A DNA stretch of 64,000 nt from CAINVV01 sp963663005 (lineage in GTDB: Bacteria > Bacteroidota > Bacteroidia > Bacteroidales > Prolixibacteraceae): NCBI GenBank assembly GCA_963663005.2, contig CAXXHH010000003.1:1008716-1072715 (forward strand). Direction: 5' to 3'. The notes beneath the pieces were generated by a model. The model saw only the letters and a program-made list of their open reading frames with translations. It did not search any database and was not told the origin of the DNA. Position numbers and translations under genes: made by a program. Below, piece by piece: positions 27,201 to 35,783 of the stretch (the stretch's first letter is position 1; every line of letters starts with the position of its first letter).

Positions 27201-27758
27201 AGCCTCATTAACGGATTTCAAAGCTTGTCCGGACCGTATCCCCTCAAGGTTTTTTATGGCCAGACCCGCCAGGATTTCAGTAAAAGTCTTTAAGGCAGAC
27301 AGATATCTGTCCAGTTGTTCCCTTGACCAAACAGGAACTCTGGAGACGGCATCGAGGTATGCATCCTCATCAAACCCATATTTTTTTGCTCTCTCCCTGA
27401 AATACGCCAAATCAGGCTGCTCAAGAAACAACTGACCGGTAAAAAAATTACCCAGATGCTTTCCGTCGATCACAATCGGAATTGCATTGTCGATTAATCC
27501 GTGCGGGCATTTATAGCTAACCGCCGGATTGGCTTCATGAAGATGATCAACGATATATTGGTCGCTTTTGATGCATTCTTTTTCTGTCAAAGGGTGAACC
27601 CGGTGGAATTTTGTGCAAATATCCTGCCAGGCTGTGGCAGTGAGAATATTCCCCTCCAGATCAATCAAAGCCGAAGGGAAGGAATAAATTTCGTTTAGAT
27701 TATCTTGTAAGGTTTGGATTAACTGTATGTCGATCAAATCTTTCAACTTATATTCCAT
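24246..27758 (-). CDS. PocR-domain multi-PAS hybrid histidine kinase
   Basis: 1170 residues, soluble. A PocR sensory domain at about 1-165 (YSFPSALIDLEGNIL, CTKFHRVHP, CPHGLIDNAIPIVIDG, GNFFTGQLFLEQPD) is a ligand-binding PAS-like module. About five PAS units follow (near 190-310, 320-430, 440-555, 560-680, 690-805). The fourth has a cysteine cluster, CWSIYRDDKTQCTECP, that may hold a metal or Fe-S centre. Then come HisKA (MSHEIRTPMNAIMG), HATPase (GTGLGLNISQELVKLMGG) and a C-terminal receiver (LVVEDEPDN, LVLMDLKMPVMEG, IVKPISK). It precedes the second kinase by 153 bases on the same strand, so a three-gene phosphorelay is likely. Confidence 0.92.
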   Translation of the reverse strand: MEYKLKDLIDIQLIQTLQDNLNEIYSFPSALIDLEGNILTATAWQDICTKFHRVHPLTEKECIKSDQYIVDHLHEANPAVSYKCPHGLIDNAIPIVIDGKHLGNFFTGQLFLEQPDLAYFRERAKKYGFDEDAYLDAVSRVPVWSREQLDRYLSALKTFTEILAGLAIKNLEGIRSGQALKSVNEALAQSEKKFEAIANYAASWEAWFSPEGKLLWMNPFSIELTGFTPEDYLAADDLAMFFAVEDQPKIFEKFQEARNGKSGDNLEVRILRKDGSKFWAAVSWRPIYDENGQSIGFRTSTREISKRKDAEKALEESNELLSMFIHNSPIHAYIKEVKKGESRVVHASENFSEMVGVTGSEMIGKTMEELFPSHFAQKITEDDWTVVSEGKIIHVDEDLHGRNYSTIKFPIEQSDKKLLAGYTIDITDRKKIQKKLEDSESRLNRAELTSKSGNWEYHLNTNLMIGSEGAAKIYGVEMGKMDFEFVRNVPLPEYRPILDLALENLLKHDEPYNVEFRIKSADTGTIKDIRSVAVFDRSNRILFGIIQDVSDQKRAEESLHESYALNNSLLNTIPFGMDIVDEDGNILFISENLKKLSSGEAVGSKCWSIYRDDKTQCTECPLRGGLNIGKTELYETSGVLGGRTFQISHTGMMYQGKKAMLEIFQDITDKKEIERKVKLLAHSLESISECVSITDMNDRIIYVNESFLQTYGYLEEELIGKNINIVRPPEMENMQIRAILPKTIEGGWRGEIMNKRKDGTMFPILLSSSVIKDENGKLIALIGVALDISDMRRSRDELLQAKEKAEENNRLKSALLNNMSHEIRTPMNAIMGFSDLMKEADADEKISFAEIINNSSHQLLSLIDEVMFLSRLQSEKMPLLKSMFNPAELVSEVKRMYDMPQVDRGLVLLESVPQQYRQLTVTGDFAKIRQVLSNLVSNALKYTFKGYIEIGFDIKANKIEFFVRDSGLGIPDYEQAMVFEAFYRGEQAISLAIRGTGLGLNISQELVKLMGGNIGVSSIPGSGSRFHFTIPLEKANLDGVNKPSGKQVRRATRDLAILVVEDEPDNARYLKVILKNESKSVDFAVNGKDAIDMASRNLYDLVLMDLKMPVMEGVEATQRLKALFPDLSIIAQTACSSQEEIDIAIKAGCSEVIVKPISKEKLHEVMDRYG

Positions 27759-27990
27759 AGAGCCTCTGTAGTTATTCTAAATTATTGTTTGCCAGCATAA
27801 TCCAAAAGATAGACATTCAGACCTAAACTTTCAACAATGAAGACATTATTATGATCATAAATTGGGTTCTTCCTGATAACGATTAATCCCACGAAAAGTT
27901 CAAACGCCCAGCTAAATAAATTTGAATATTTCTGATTTTTCTCTACCTTCATCGTATCGTACAAATATTTGTTTATTTAACTCTCAACAA

Positions 27991-27997
27991 AAGGAGG
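27991..27997 (+). promoter_or_regulatory. Strong Shine-Dalgarno site
   Basis: AAGGAGG, five bases before the ATG at 28003. It decides the start of the downstream gene against the longer frame from 27922. A full Shine-Dalgarno site is unusual among the genes of this window. Confidence 0.7.
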
Positions 27998-28002
27998 TTC
28001 AA

Positions 28003-28920
28003 ATGATTAGATCAATCTTTGTTCTGCTGATTTTAGCCACTGCTTTATGCGCGAAATCTCAAAACTGGAAATTAGTCGACAGCGGAGTCGGCCTTATCAT
28101 ATCGGATGAAAATTACGACAAACAACTACGTGTCGTTGAGCGCAATACTGTTTGGGATGCGAAGGAGTTATACGAAAATGGGGCGCAAGCTGGAAAATTC
28201 CGCGGTAATCAGCTTTTTGCAGCCTGGCTTGCCGGACCACCGACCAGTAGCTATGTGAACAATTATGGCACGCCAGTTTGGATGTATAAAGTAAAAATCA
28301 CCTACCCGGATGGAAAGACATCAGAACAGGGACCCGGTGGTTTCTATCAGCCTGGCTTTACCTATATAAATATTAATACCGGAGGTTATACAGAAGGAAA
28401 TTGGAAAATAGAATGGTTTATCGTCCATCGGGACACACAAGAAACCCGGCTGGTTGCGACGAACGAATTCAAGACAACCTATGGGAAGGCGGCACAGCCG
28501 GCAGTTGCCGGATGGAAGGCCAAAGATATTGGAATTGGAATATACGACCAGACCGAGTATGATAAAGTGCTGAAAGTTATAAAACGTGGCGATAACTGGT
28601 CACAAAAACAGCTCTATGATGATGGCTATTTTGCCAATCGCGATAAGGTTTTTGGCACCTGGATTGAAGGTCCGCCGGTCAACACATTCCTCGACAAATA
28701 TGGCGTTCCACTTTGGATGGCAAAATTTGAGGTAACTTATCCGAATGGCAACCGTCAGGTATTTGGCCCATACGGATTTTATTCGCCGGGTCACATTACC
28801 CTGTTCATCAACGCGAGTGGAAATTTAATAGGCAAATGGAAAATCGATTACTTCCTTGTTAGCCACGAAACATTGGAAAGTAAAAAAATCGACACACGGG
28901 AGTTTACCATCAATCAATAA
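28003..28920 (+). CDS. Secreted protein with two tandem repeats of an unknown domain
   Basis: 305 residues: signal peptide MIRSIFVLLILATALCAKS and two copies of a domain of about 140 residues (near 22-160 and 165-303). Matching landmarks are WKLVDSGVGL / WKAKDIGIGI, DKQLRVVER / DKVLKVIKR, AWLAGPPTSSYVNNYGTPVW / TWIEGPPVNTFLDKYGVPLW, and PGGFYQPGF / PYGFYSPGH. Conserved Trp, Gly and Pro positions suggest a beta-sandwich. I recognise no family and no catalytic residues. It is monocistronic and ends at a strong hairpin. It could be a periplasmic binding or structural protein, but no function can be assigned. Confidence 0.85.
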   Translation: MIRSIFVLLILATALCAKSQNWKLVDSGVGLIISDENYDKQLRVVERNTVWDAKELYENGAQAGKFRGNQLFAAWLAGPPTSSYVNNYGTPVWMYKVKITYPDGKTSEQGPGGFYQPGFTYININTGGYTEGNWKIEWFIVHRDTQETRLVATNEFKTTYGKAAQPAVAGWKAKDIGIGIYDQTEYDKVLKVIKRGDNWSQKQLYDDGYFANRDKVFGTWIEGPPVNTFLDKYGVPLWMAKFEVTYPNGNRQVFGPYGFYSPGHITLFINASGNLIGKWKIDYFLVSHETLESKKIDTREFTINQ

Positions 28921-28933
28921 CCGCATTATTCTA

Positions 28934-28963
28934 GTGATAGCGCCCTGAAACAGGCGCTATCAC
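28934..28963. terminator. Hairpin between convergent genes
   Basis: Perfect 11-bp stem GTGATAGCGCC / GGCGCTATCAC around CTGAAACA. No T-run follows on either strand, so it may stop transcription only weakly or act as an RNA end. It separates the gene ending at 28920 from the convergent M14 peptidase gene. Confidence 0.6.
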
Positions 28964-28969
28964 CAGACC

Positions 28970-31738
28970 TCAATATCCTGAGTACAGCTGATTAAACAAC
29001 AATTTGAAAGTGCTGTACGTTTGAGCTCTGAAGGTTATTTCAGGACCGAATGCGCACAATTTTCCGGAGCCAATTTTCGCTTCAAAAGCTGCCACTCCGT
29101 CCATCAGGTATTCCTGTCCAAATGCCCAACCGCTTCGCAATGGCTGTGTCGAATTGAACCATGCAACCGGCGACACCTTGTTGTTCACCGACGCCTCCGG
29201 GCTAATCCTGAAAACCGGACTAGAATCGAAGAAAACATCGGCTTCGGACTGCATACCCCAATTTGTCGTTAGGGTCGAATCGGTTTTTACGCGTAAAATA
29301 CTCCCGGGAATGTAAAATTTGTCGGAGGATAATGGAACGGGTTTCCCCTTCACCATTTCAGTCAGGGCATTTTTAACCGGAAGTTTTAAATGATAGGCCA
29401 GATTTGTGCTCCGACCAATGGTAACGACTGTTCCCCCGGCTTCAATGAACTTTTTAAGCTCAACGACAGAGGTATCTGCTGTGATTTTCCCGTACTGGTA
29501 TCTGTATTCAGAAGGGATGTCGGTGATTTTGGTTGTATCCCTTGGCCCCTGATAATCGGACGAATTGACTGATGGAATCGCGCCACTTACAAAAACAATG
29601 ACGTCAAATTTTTTGCGAAGGTTCCCCTTGTCGATCTCCTGAGCATAGAGTAGTTTAAAGTCGAAATGATGCTGTTCCAATATCCACCTTAACCAACCGG
29701 AGGAGATTGACCCTCCATACATATCCCAGAGCGCGATGCGCAAGGGCGCTATTTTATCCGTCAACGAGGACGGACGACTTGAGACCGGTGTCACACGAAG
29801 TCCCAGATCGACACTGGCCTTTTCCAACAGAAGTTTAGCCTTCCCTCCGGCTGGAATGTAAAATGAGCCCGCTGCCGCTTCCTGATTCTTGCCGGATTGA
29901 CTCTTTATCCGATAAACATTTACACCCGCGCGCAACAAGTCGTTAACAGCTACGAATGAGATATCACACCTTGAATCAATCACGTACCCCGAAGCAGATG
30001 CGGAAGCTCTAAATCCTCCTCCTGGCGACTGCACCTCACCGTACGGAATTTCCTGAAACGGTCCGTCGAAAGAGTTCAATATTCTGGCAAACTTAAAGCC
30101 CATGGAGAATGCTGGAGTCCATCCGGCGATATCGTATGGTTTAACCGGTGGCCCTCCGGGATACAAAAAATCATTCGGATGATCCTGTGGTTCAAACATA
30201 TCCAAAATGTGCGGACGGAAAGCCTGATTCGTCTTAACGACTAACGAGCCAGCGGGATAGCTTTTTCCCTCAACGCTGAATTGCGCAGTTGCCTTCAGAA
30301 CACCTATCCCCGATTGAATCAAGGCATTAACGAACTTGACAGCAGTTGGAAAATCCGGCTGATCTGCAGCAATAATGTATCCACGGGGATCGCGCAATTT
30401 GGCATCCTTAAAAACGGTGTTGTAGTACTTTTGCGGTATCGTATCAACTCTTTCCCTCGTGGAGGCACTTGTGGAATCTGCTCCCCTCTTGTTTCTCTGT
30501 TCACTTCTATATGCATTGGTTATTGCATCAATTCGTTTGGGATAGAGTGTCCAGTTATCGCGGTTGCCGGCTTCAATCGAACTGGCACCCATGCTATAGA
30601 TATTGTAGAGCAAATGTTCGCGGTTCCTGGCTGCGTAATCAAGAATTGCATAGTTTAATGAAACCGAATAATCGATAGACTTCCTGAAGACCCATTTTTG
30701 CGGCATTACCGGAAACGGTGTATTCCCATTTGGAATAAGTCTGGAAGGAACCAATGGTATTGACGACGGAGTCGGATTTCCGATAATTTCAGTCAGCAGA
30801 CCAATTATATTATGAAAATAAGAGGTTGTGCGCAATCCTCCGTTATACCATGTCGAAAAAACGGAACCTCCACGCTCCGTATATCCGGGCTTTCCCTCCA
30901 CATTTAATCGGTTTATCATGGCGGCGCCAACGGCATCAATCCCGGTAATAACCAATGGATTAAATAAATAATTAAACGGATCCCGGTAAGGAGGTCCGGC
31001 AACGACTGATCCGGCTGGTCCGGCCTGATGGTGATTATAAATGATCTGGGGCATCCATTCCACATAAAGTTGTCTGCTGATATTTTTGGATTCCTTCATA
31101 TTCATCATGTAGAAATCCCGGTTGTTGTCGTGACCCACATATTTCTGGTACAATCTTGGGAGCTGGGAATACGACCGCTTTAAGGTATCCGGATTGCTCA
31201 TATACCAGTTAGACACAATCTCCTGTCCGTCCGGATTGGCATGTGCCAGCAAAATAATTACATCATCCAAAATTCGGAGCGTTTCCGGATCATTTTTGCT
31301 AACCAACTGCCAGAGCGTTTCAATGAGCTGATGCGTACCAACAGTCTCCGTGGCATGAAGTCCGCCGTCAATCCAGACAACCGCCTTACCTTCTGCCGAC
31401 AGCTTTTCTGCTTCCGGTTTTGAAATAGTAGCCGCACGAGCCAATTTTTGAGCTATCTCCTGATAATGAGTTAAATTCTTAATGTTTTTGGGAGAAGAAA
31501 CCACCATCATGTATTGAGTTCGTCCTTCTTCTGTAAGTCCCATATTCACAAGCTTTACACGATCTGAGCCGGCAGCAATTGCCTTGAAATAGTCTTCCGT
31601 TTGAGTATACGTGGCCAATTTATAATTATCCCCGATAGAAAACCCAAAATGTTCTTTGGGTGATGGGAGTTTTTGGGCAAACGAAAAGGATAGGGAAACT
31701 GACAAAATCAGGAAAGTGATGATAATTTTTGGGCTCAT
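28970..31738 (-). CDS. Secreted M14-family zinc carboxypeptidase
   Basis: 922 residues with a signal peptide (IIITFLILSVSLSFSFAQ). The M14 catalytic domain lies in the N-terminal 400 residues: the zinc motif HxxE is GLHATETVGTHQL (near residue 129) and the third ligand is in IIYNHHQAGPAGS. A long C-terminal part with a glutamine-amidotransferase-like beta/alpha fold (FDVIVFVSGAIPS, FIEAGGTVVTIGRS) is typical of large M14 proteins of this phylum. It probably trims peptides in the periplasm. The gene is divergent from the Pls/PosA-type synthetase with 112 bases between them, so a link to that product is possible but unproven. Confidence 0.9.
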   Translation of the reverse strand: MSPKIIITFLILSVSLSFSFAQKLPSPKEHFGFSIGDNYKLATYTQTEDYFKAIAAGSDRVKLVNMGLTEEGRTQYMMVVSSPKNIKNLTHYQEIAQKLARAATISKPEAEKLSAEGKAVVWIDGGLHATETVGTHQLIETLWQLVSKNDPETLRILDDVIILLAHANPDGQEIVSNWYMSNPDTLKRSYSQLPRLYQKYVGHDNNRDFYMMNMKESKNISRQLYVEWMPQIIYNHHQAGPAGSVVAGPPYRDPFNYLFNPLVITGIDAVGAAMINRLNVEGKPGYTERGGSVFSTWYNGGLRTTSYFHNIIGLLTEIIGNPTPSSIPLVPSRLIPNGNTPFPVMPQKWVFRKSIDYSVSLNYAILDYAARNREHLLYNIYSMGASSIEAGNRDNWTLYPKRIDAITNAYRSEQRNKRGADSTSASTRERVDTIPQKYYNTVFKDAKLRDPRGYIIAADQPDFPTAVKFVNALIQSGIGVLKATAQFSVEGKSYPAGSLVVKTNQAFRPHILDMFEPQDHPNDFLYPGGPPVKPYDIAGWTPAFSMGFKFARILNSFDGPFQEIPYGEVQSPGGGFRASASASGYVIDSRCDISFVAVNDLLRAGVNVYRIKSQSGKNQEAAAGSFYIPAGGKAKLLLEKASVDLGLRVTPVSSRPSSLTDKIAPLRIALWDMYGGSISSGWLRWILEQHHFDFKLLYAQEIDKGNLRKKFDVIVFVSGAIPSVNSSDYQGPRDTTKITDIPSEYRYQYGKITADTSVVELKKFIEAGGTVVTIGRSTNLAYHLKLPVKNALTEMVKGKPVPLSSDKFYIPGSILRVKTDSTLTTNWGMQSEADVFFDSSPVFRISPEASVNNKVSPVAWFNSTQPLRSGWAFGQEYLMDGVAAFEAKIGSGKLCAFGPEITFRAQTYSTFKLLFNQLYSGY

Positions 31739-31850
31739 ACCAGCTGTTTGAATGTTGGAAACAAATGTTAATTAAGGGTTTTCGAATTTAGCAAAATATC
31801 AATTGGTGACAAAAATTAAATTTGGGATAGGCTGTTAATAATCGCGGCTC

Positions 31851-34800
31851 TTGCTAACTTTACAGAAACGAACTAATTTTCCGTTGAGCAGATTTTTAGA
31901 AGAATATTTCGAGCAATCCGCACTTCATAACCCGGACACTGTTGCCATCGAACAAGGTGACAAATGCTATTCTTATGCAGAAGCGGATGCTCTTGCAAAC
32001 AGATTCGCCCATTACCTGACAGAAGCCGGTGTGGCACCTGAAGAGAAAGTTGTTCTGCTTTTACCGCGTTGTGCTGAAGTATATATCATGATGCTTGGAG
32101 TGCTGAAGGCAGGCGGGGCATATATCCCACTCGATCCTGAAATCCCTGGCGAAAGAGTTAATTTCATCATGGAAGATTCAGGTGCTAAGATGTTGGTAAC
32201 CTCGGATGAGATTTTGGAGCGTATCTCTTCCAGTCTCCTGCCGCATCCGATGTTCAATACTGACACACAACTTCTTACACTCGAGGATTATTCAGGCACC
32301 AAACCATCCGTGCAGAACCGCACACCTAATGATCTTTGTTATATCATATATACATCAGGAACAACCGGAAGGCCAAAGGGTGTGCTGCTGGAACATCGCA
32401 ATGTGGTAAATTATATCCGCGGGGCACAGATCATTTATCCGATAGATTCCACCTACCGCGCTTTGCAGGGGTTTTCTGTTTCTTTCGATGCATCCGTGGA
32501 AGAAATCTGGGTGCCCTTTTCTGTGGGCGCCACGCTGGTGGTGGGAACGTATGAAATTATGCGATCCGGAGATCAGTTTGCATCCTTGCTTAATCGGCTT
32601 AACATCACATTTCTCTCGTGTGCCCCGACTTTGCTGTCGATGGTAAAGGAAGATATTCCCGGATTGAAAATTTTAATCTTTGGAGGTGAGGTGTGTTCCT
32701 CGGATCTTGCTCACCGATGGTGTAGGCCGAATCGCATGGTATATAACACCTACGGCCCGACTGAGGCAACCGTAATTGCAACTTATTCTATTCTGAATTC
32801 GGCGGATGTTGTGACCATAGGCAAAGCAATGCCGGGTTACGACGTGCTGATCGTAAACGAAAATTTTGAGGCTGTACAGAATGGTGAAGAGGGCGAGATC
32901 CTTCTTGGAGGTGAGAGTATAGCCAGAGGATATCTTAACAGGCCTGACCTAACCTCGCAGAAATTCATCGAAACGGATCGGTATAAAGGGGTGATGGAAC
33001 GATATTACCGTACGGGGGATATCGCCAAATATGCTTCCAATGGTGAAATTAACTATGTGGGACGGATCGACGCGCAGGTAAAAGTTCGCGGATTCAGGGT
33101 AGAGCTTGCGGAAATCGAAGGTTTGCTCCTGCAGTGCGCAGGAATACAGGCTGCTGCTGTCTCTCTGGATGCCGCGTCACAACAATTGGCAGCTTTCGTG
33201 GTGGTTGAAAAGAATAGTGAAATCAACAGAGAAGAAATCGCCGCTGAACTGCGTTCCAGGTTACCTTATTATATGATCCCGTCTACACTGGATGTGCTTA
33301 CTTCACTACCGATGACTACCAGTCAGAAGATAGACCGGGCTCGTCTTCCGAAACCAAGTACGCCTCTCTCATTTTCGGAGAAGAGAGAGCTTATTCCTCC
33401 CACAACCGAACTGGAAAAGGCACTTGTTGATGTAATCGCAGAAAATATTCACCGGGAGGATATCTCAATGGATGATGATTTTTTCCAGGATTTAGGCGGA
33501 CACTCCCTTTTAGCCGCACTGGTTTCATCTGAATTGCGCAAGAATTCGATGTTCGAAAACCTCTCCGTGGTGGATTTCTACAAAAATCCCATTCTGTCTG
33601 ATCTGGCAGTAGCATTGGAGAAGAAACGACCAAAAAAAGGGAAGCAACCCGAAGCAAACCGCGATATTCATACCCCATCCGCATTAAGCTATTATACCTG
33701 CTCGCTGTTTCAAGGTATTTCGATGTTCTTTATAGCTCTGATATTCGGTATCGAATGGCTGGGACCATTCTTCGTTTATTCCTATTTCTATCAGGCAGAT
33801 TATAGTCTGGTTGATTCGCTGCTAATGATGTTGGTGACCTATTTTTCGCTTTTGCCGACGATTACCATATTCGCGCTTGTCTTTAAATGGCTGGCAATTG
33901 GAAAGATCAAACCCGGCAGATACAAGCTTTGGGGAGGCTATTATTTCCGGTTCTGGCTGGCCGACAAGCTGGTTAACATATCACCGGTCTCCTATTTTAC
34001 TGGCACACCGATTATTAATGTCTTCCTCCGAATGCTTGGAGCAAAAATTGGCAAGAATTGTTATATAAATACTTCCGCCATTTCTGCCTTCGACCTGTTG
34101 GATATAGGCAACAATGTGAGCATCTGCACAGATACACACCTTAAAGGATTCACTATTTCTGACGGTTATTTGCAAATTGGCAGAATTGATATTGCCGACG
34201 ATTGCTTTATTGGCACCAGATGTTGTCTGGCACACAACACTGCCATGGAACAAAATTCTTCCATTGAAGATCTGACCCTAGTACCCGAGGGCGTTGTCGT
34301 TCCTAAGAATGAAAATTGGGGAGGTTCCCCGGCTTCGAAATTGGGAATCAACCAAAAGCAGGAGGGTGTTCCTCCCTGGTCGAAGCGCAACTTTTTTTAC
34401 ACAATCAGCGTATTCCTGATTCCATTAATTACCATGATCGCTTATTTCCCAGGCATGATGGTAATAACGCATTTTGATTATACCAATGAAGAAGCCTGGT
34501 ATAATTTACTGCCACATATTTTTTTGGTTGGGATCCTGTTTATCGTGATTTTAGTCATGATAATCACGATACTAAAGTGGGTCCTGCTTGGAAATATTAA
34601 AGAGGGAGTCTACCGTGTTAACAGTAATTTTTATCACCGAAAATGGTTTTTCGATCAGTTGATGAAGTTGAGCCTTCAGGTACTGGGAACCGTTTACACC
34701 ACGCTGTATTTACAGATATGGTTTAAGATGCTGGGCGTGAAAATGGGTAAGCGGGTGGAGATTTCGACAGTTGAATTTATTTCTCCCGACCTGCTGGTAA

Positions 34801-35774
34801 CCGGCGATGAATGCTTTCTTGCCGACTCTGTATCTGTCGGAGCATCCTCCGTTCGAAACGGCTACATCACCATTGCAAAAACATATATCGGAAACCGCAC
34901 CTTTGTGGGAAACAGCGCAGTAATTAGTCCGAATACTGTTCTGGGCAATGATGTATTGGTCGGAGTATTGTCCAAAGTCAGTGAGAAGGATTTGCCCGCT
35001 AAAGATGGCACGTCCTGGTTTGGATCGCCCGCTGTATATCTGCCGAAACGGGATATCAACCGCGAATTTTCTGCCGAGAGAACCTACAAACCCTCCAGAA
35101 AGTTATTCTTCCTGCGGTACTGCATAGAATTTTTTCGGGTAACGCTTCCGGCTATTATGTTCCTTACCATGGCCTCGCTAATCTCTAACATTACCTCCTA
35201 TTTGCAGGTCGAAAGAGATCTTTTTGAACTATTTATCCTCTTTCCTTTCCTCTATCTGGGGGCGGGAATACTCGGAATGTTTATAACGATCCTCTTTAAA
35301 TGGATCATCATCGGTCGTTACACGCCAGCCAACAAACCGCTGTGGAGCAATTATGTATGGAGAAGTGAACTGGTGACCGGCTTCTACGAAAATTTCCTTG
35401 TCCTGTTTTTTCTGAATATGTTAACCGGAACACCCTTCATCAAGTATCCATTACGAATGTTGGGGTGCAAAATTGGAAGCAGGACTTGTATATTTACAAC
35501 TCAGATTACCGAATTTGACCTCGTAAAATTAGGCGACTATTCGACGGTAAATGATAACTGTACATTGCAGACTCACCTTTTCGAAGACCGGGTTATGAAA
35601 ATGTCGTATGTCGATATTGGAAAAGGGTGCAGCGTTGGAGGAATGTCTGTAGTGCTATACGATTCGAAAATGGAGGATGGCTCTGTACTTGAACCTCTTT
35701 CCGTATTAATGAAAAGTGAGACGTTACCGGCGAATACAATCTTTATAGGTGCACCTGCTCAAAAACTTAATTGA
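31851..35774 (+). CDS. Pls/PosA-family non-ribosomal peptide synthetase, lysine-type code
   Basis: 1307 residues, close to epsilon-poly-lysine synthetase. The adenylation domain (about 20-500) has IIYTSGTTGRPKG, NTYGPTEAT, YRTGDIAKY, GRIDAQVKVRGFRVELAEIE and the late Lys in SQKIDRARLP. A carrier domain follows with the phosphopantetheine Ser552 in LGGHS. From residue 620 six membrane helices arrive as three pairs, each pair followed by a left-handed-beta-helix-like module (TGTPIINVFLRMLGAKIG and two analogues); this is the Pls layout. The specificity residues, aligned by eye to GrsA, read D-A-E-S-I-G-T-V-I-K, very close to the lysine code I remember for bacitracin synthetase. The product is probably a homo-oligomer of a basic amino acid. 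The frame has no ATG near its start; TTG 31851 or TTG 31884 must be used. Confidence 0.88.
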   Translation: MLTLQKRTNFPLSRFLEEYFEQSALHNPDTVAIEQGDKCYSYAEADALANRFAHYLTEAGVAPEEKVVLLLPRCAEVYIMMLGVLKAGGAYIPLDPEIPGERVNFIMEDSGAKMLVTSDEILERISSSLLPHPMFNTDTQLLTLEDYSGTKPSVQNRTPNDLCYIIYTSGTTGRPKGVLLEHRNVVNYIRGAQIIYPIDSTYRALQGFSVSFDASVEEIWVPFSVGATLVVGTYEIMRSGDQFASLLNRLNITFLSCAPTLLSMVKEDIPGLKILIFGGEVCSSDLAHRWCRPNRMVYNTYGPTEATVIATYSILNSADVVTIGKAMPGYDVLIVNENFEAVQNGEEGEILLGGESIARGYLNRPDLTSQKFIETDRYKGVMERYYRTGDIAKYASNGEINYVGRIDAQVKVRGFRVELAEIEGLLLQCAGIQAAAVSLDAASQQLAAFVVVEKNSEINREEIAAELRSRLPYYMIPSTLDVLTSLPMTTSQKIDRARLPKPSTPLSFSEKRELIPPTTELEKALVDVIAENIHREDISMDDDFFQDLGGHSLLAALVSSELRKNSMFENLSVVDFYKNPILSDLAVALEKKRPKKGKQPEANRDIHTPSALSYYTCSLFQGISMFFIALIFGIEWLGPFFVYSYFYQADYSLVDSLLMMLVTYFSLLPTITIFALVFKWLAIGKIKPGRYKLWGGYYFRFWLADKLVNISPVSYFTGTPIINVFLRMLGAKIGKNCYINTSAISAFDLLDIGNNVSICTDTHLKGFTISDGYLQIGRIDIADDCFIGTRCCLAHNTAMEQNSSIEDLTLVPEGVVVPKNENWGGSPASKLGINQKQEGVPPWSKRNFFYTISVFLIPLITMIAYFPGMMVITHFDYTNEEAWYNLLPHIFLVGILFIVILVMIITILKWVLLGNIKEGVYRVNSNFYHRKWFFDQLMKLSLQVLGTVYTTLYLQIWFKMLGVKMGKRVEISTVEFISPDLLVTGDECFLADSVSVGASSVRNGYITIAKTYIGNRTFVGNSAVISPNTVLGNDVLVGVLSKVSEKDLPAKDGTSWFGSPAVYLPKRDINREFSAERTYKPSRKLFFLRYCIEFFRVTLPAIMFLTMASLISNITSYLQVERDLFELFILFPFLYLGAGILGMFITILFKWIIIGRYTPANKPLWSNYVWRSELVTGFYENFLVLFFLNMLTGTPFIKYPLRMLGCKIGSRTCIFTTQITEFDLVKLGDYSTVNDNCTLQTHLFEDRVMKMSYVDIGKGCSVGGMSVVLYDSKMEDGSVLEPLSVLMKSETLPANTIFIGAPAQKLN

Positions 35775-35783
35775 TAGATTATT

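Noticed and set aside
27782..27964. 60-codon minus-strand frame in the gap before the two-repeat protein
   Set aside because: No conserved pattern, no start signal, and it overlaps the leader of a plus-strand gene with a strong ribosome-binding site.
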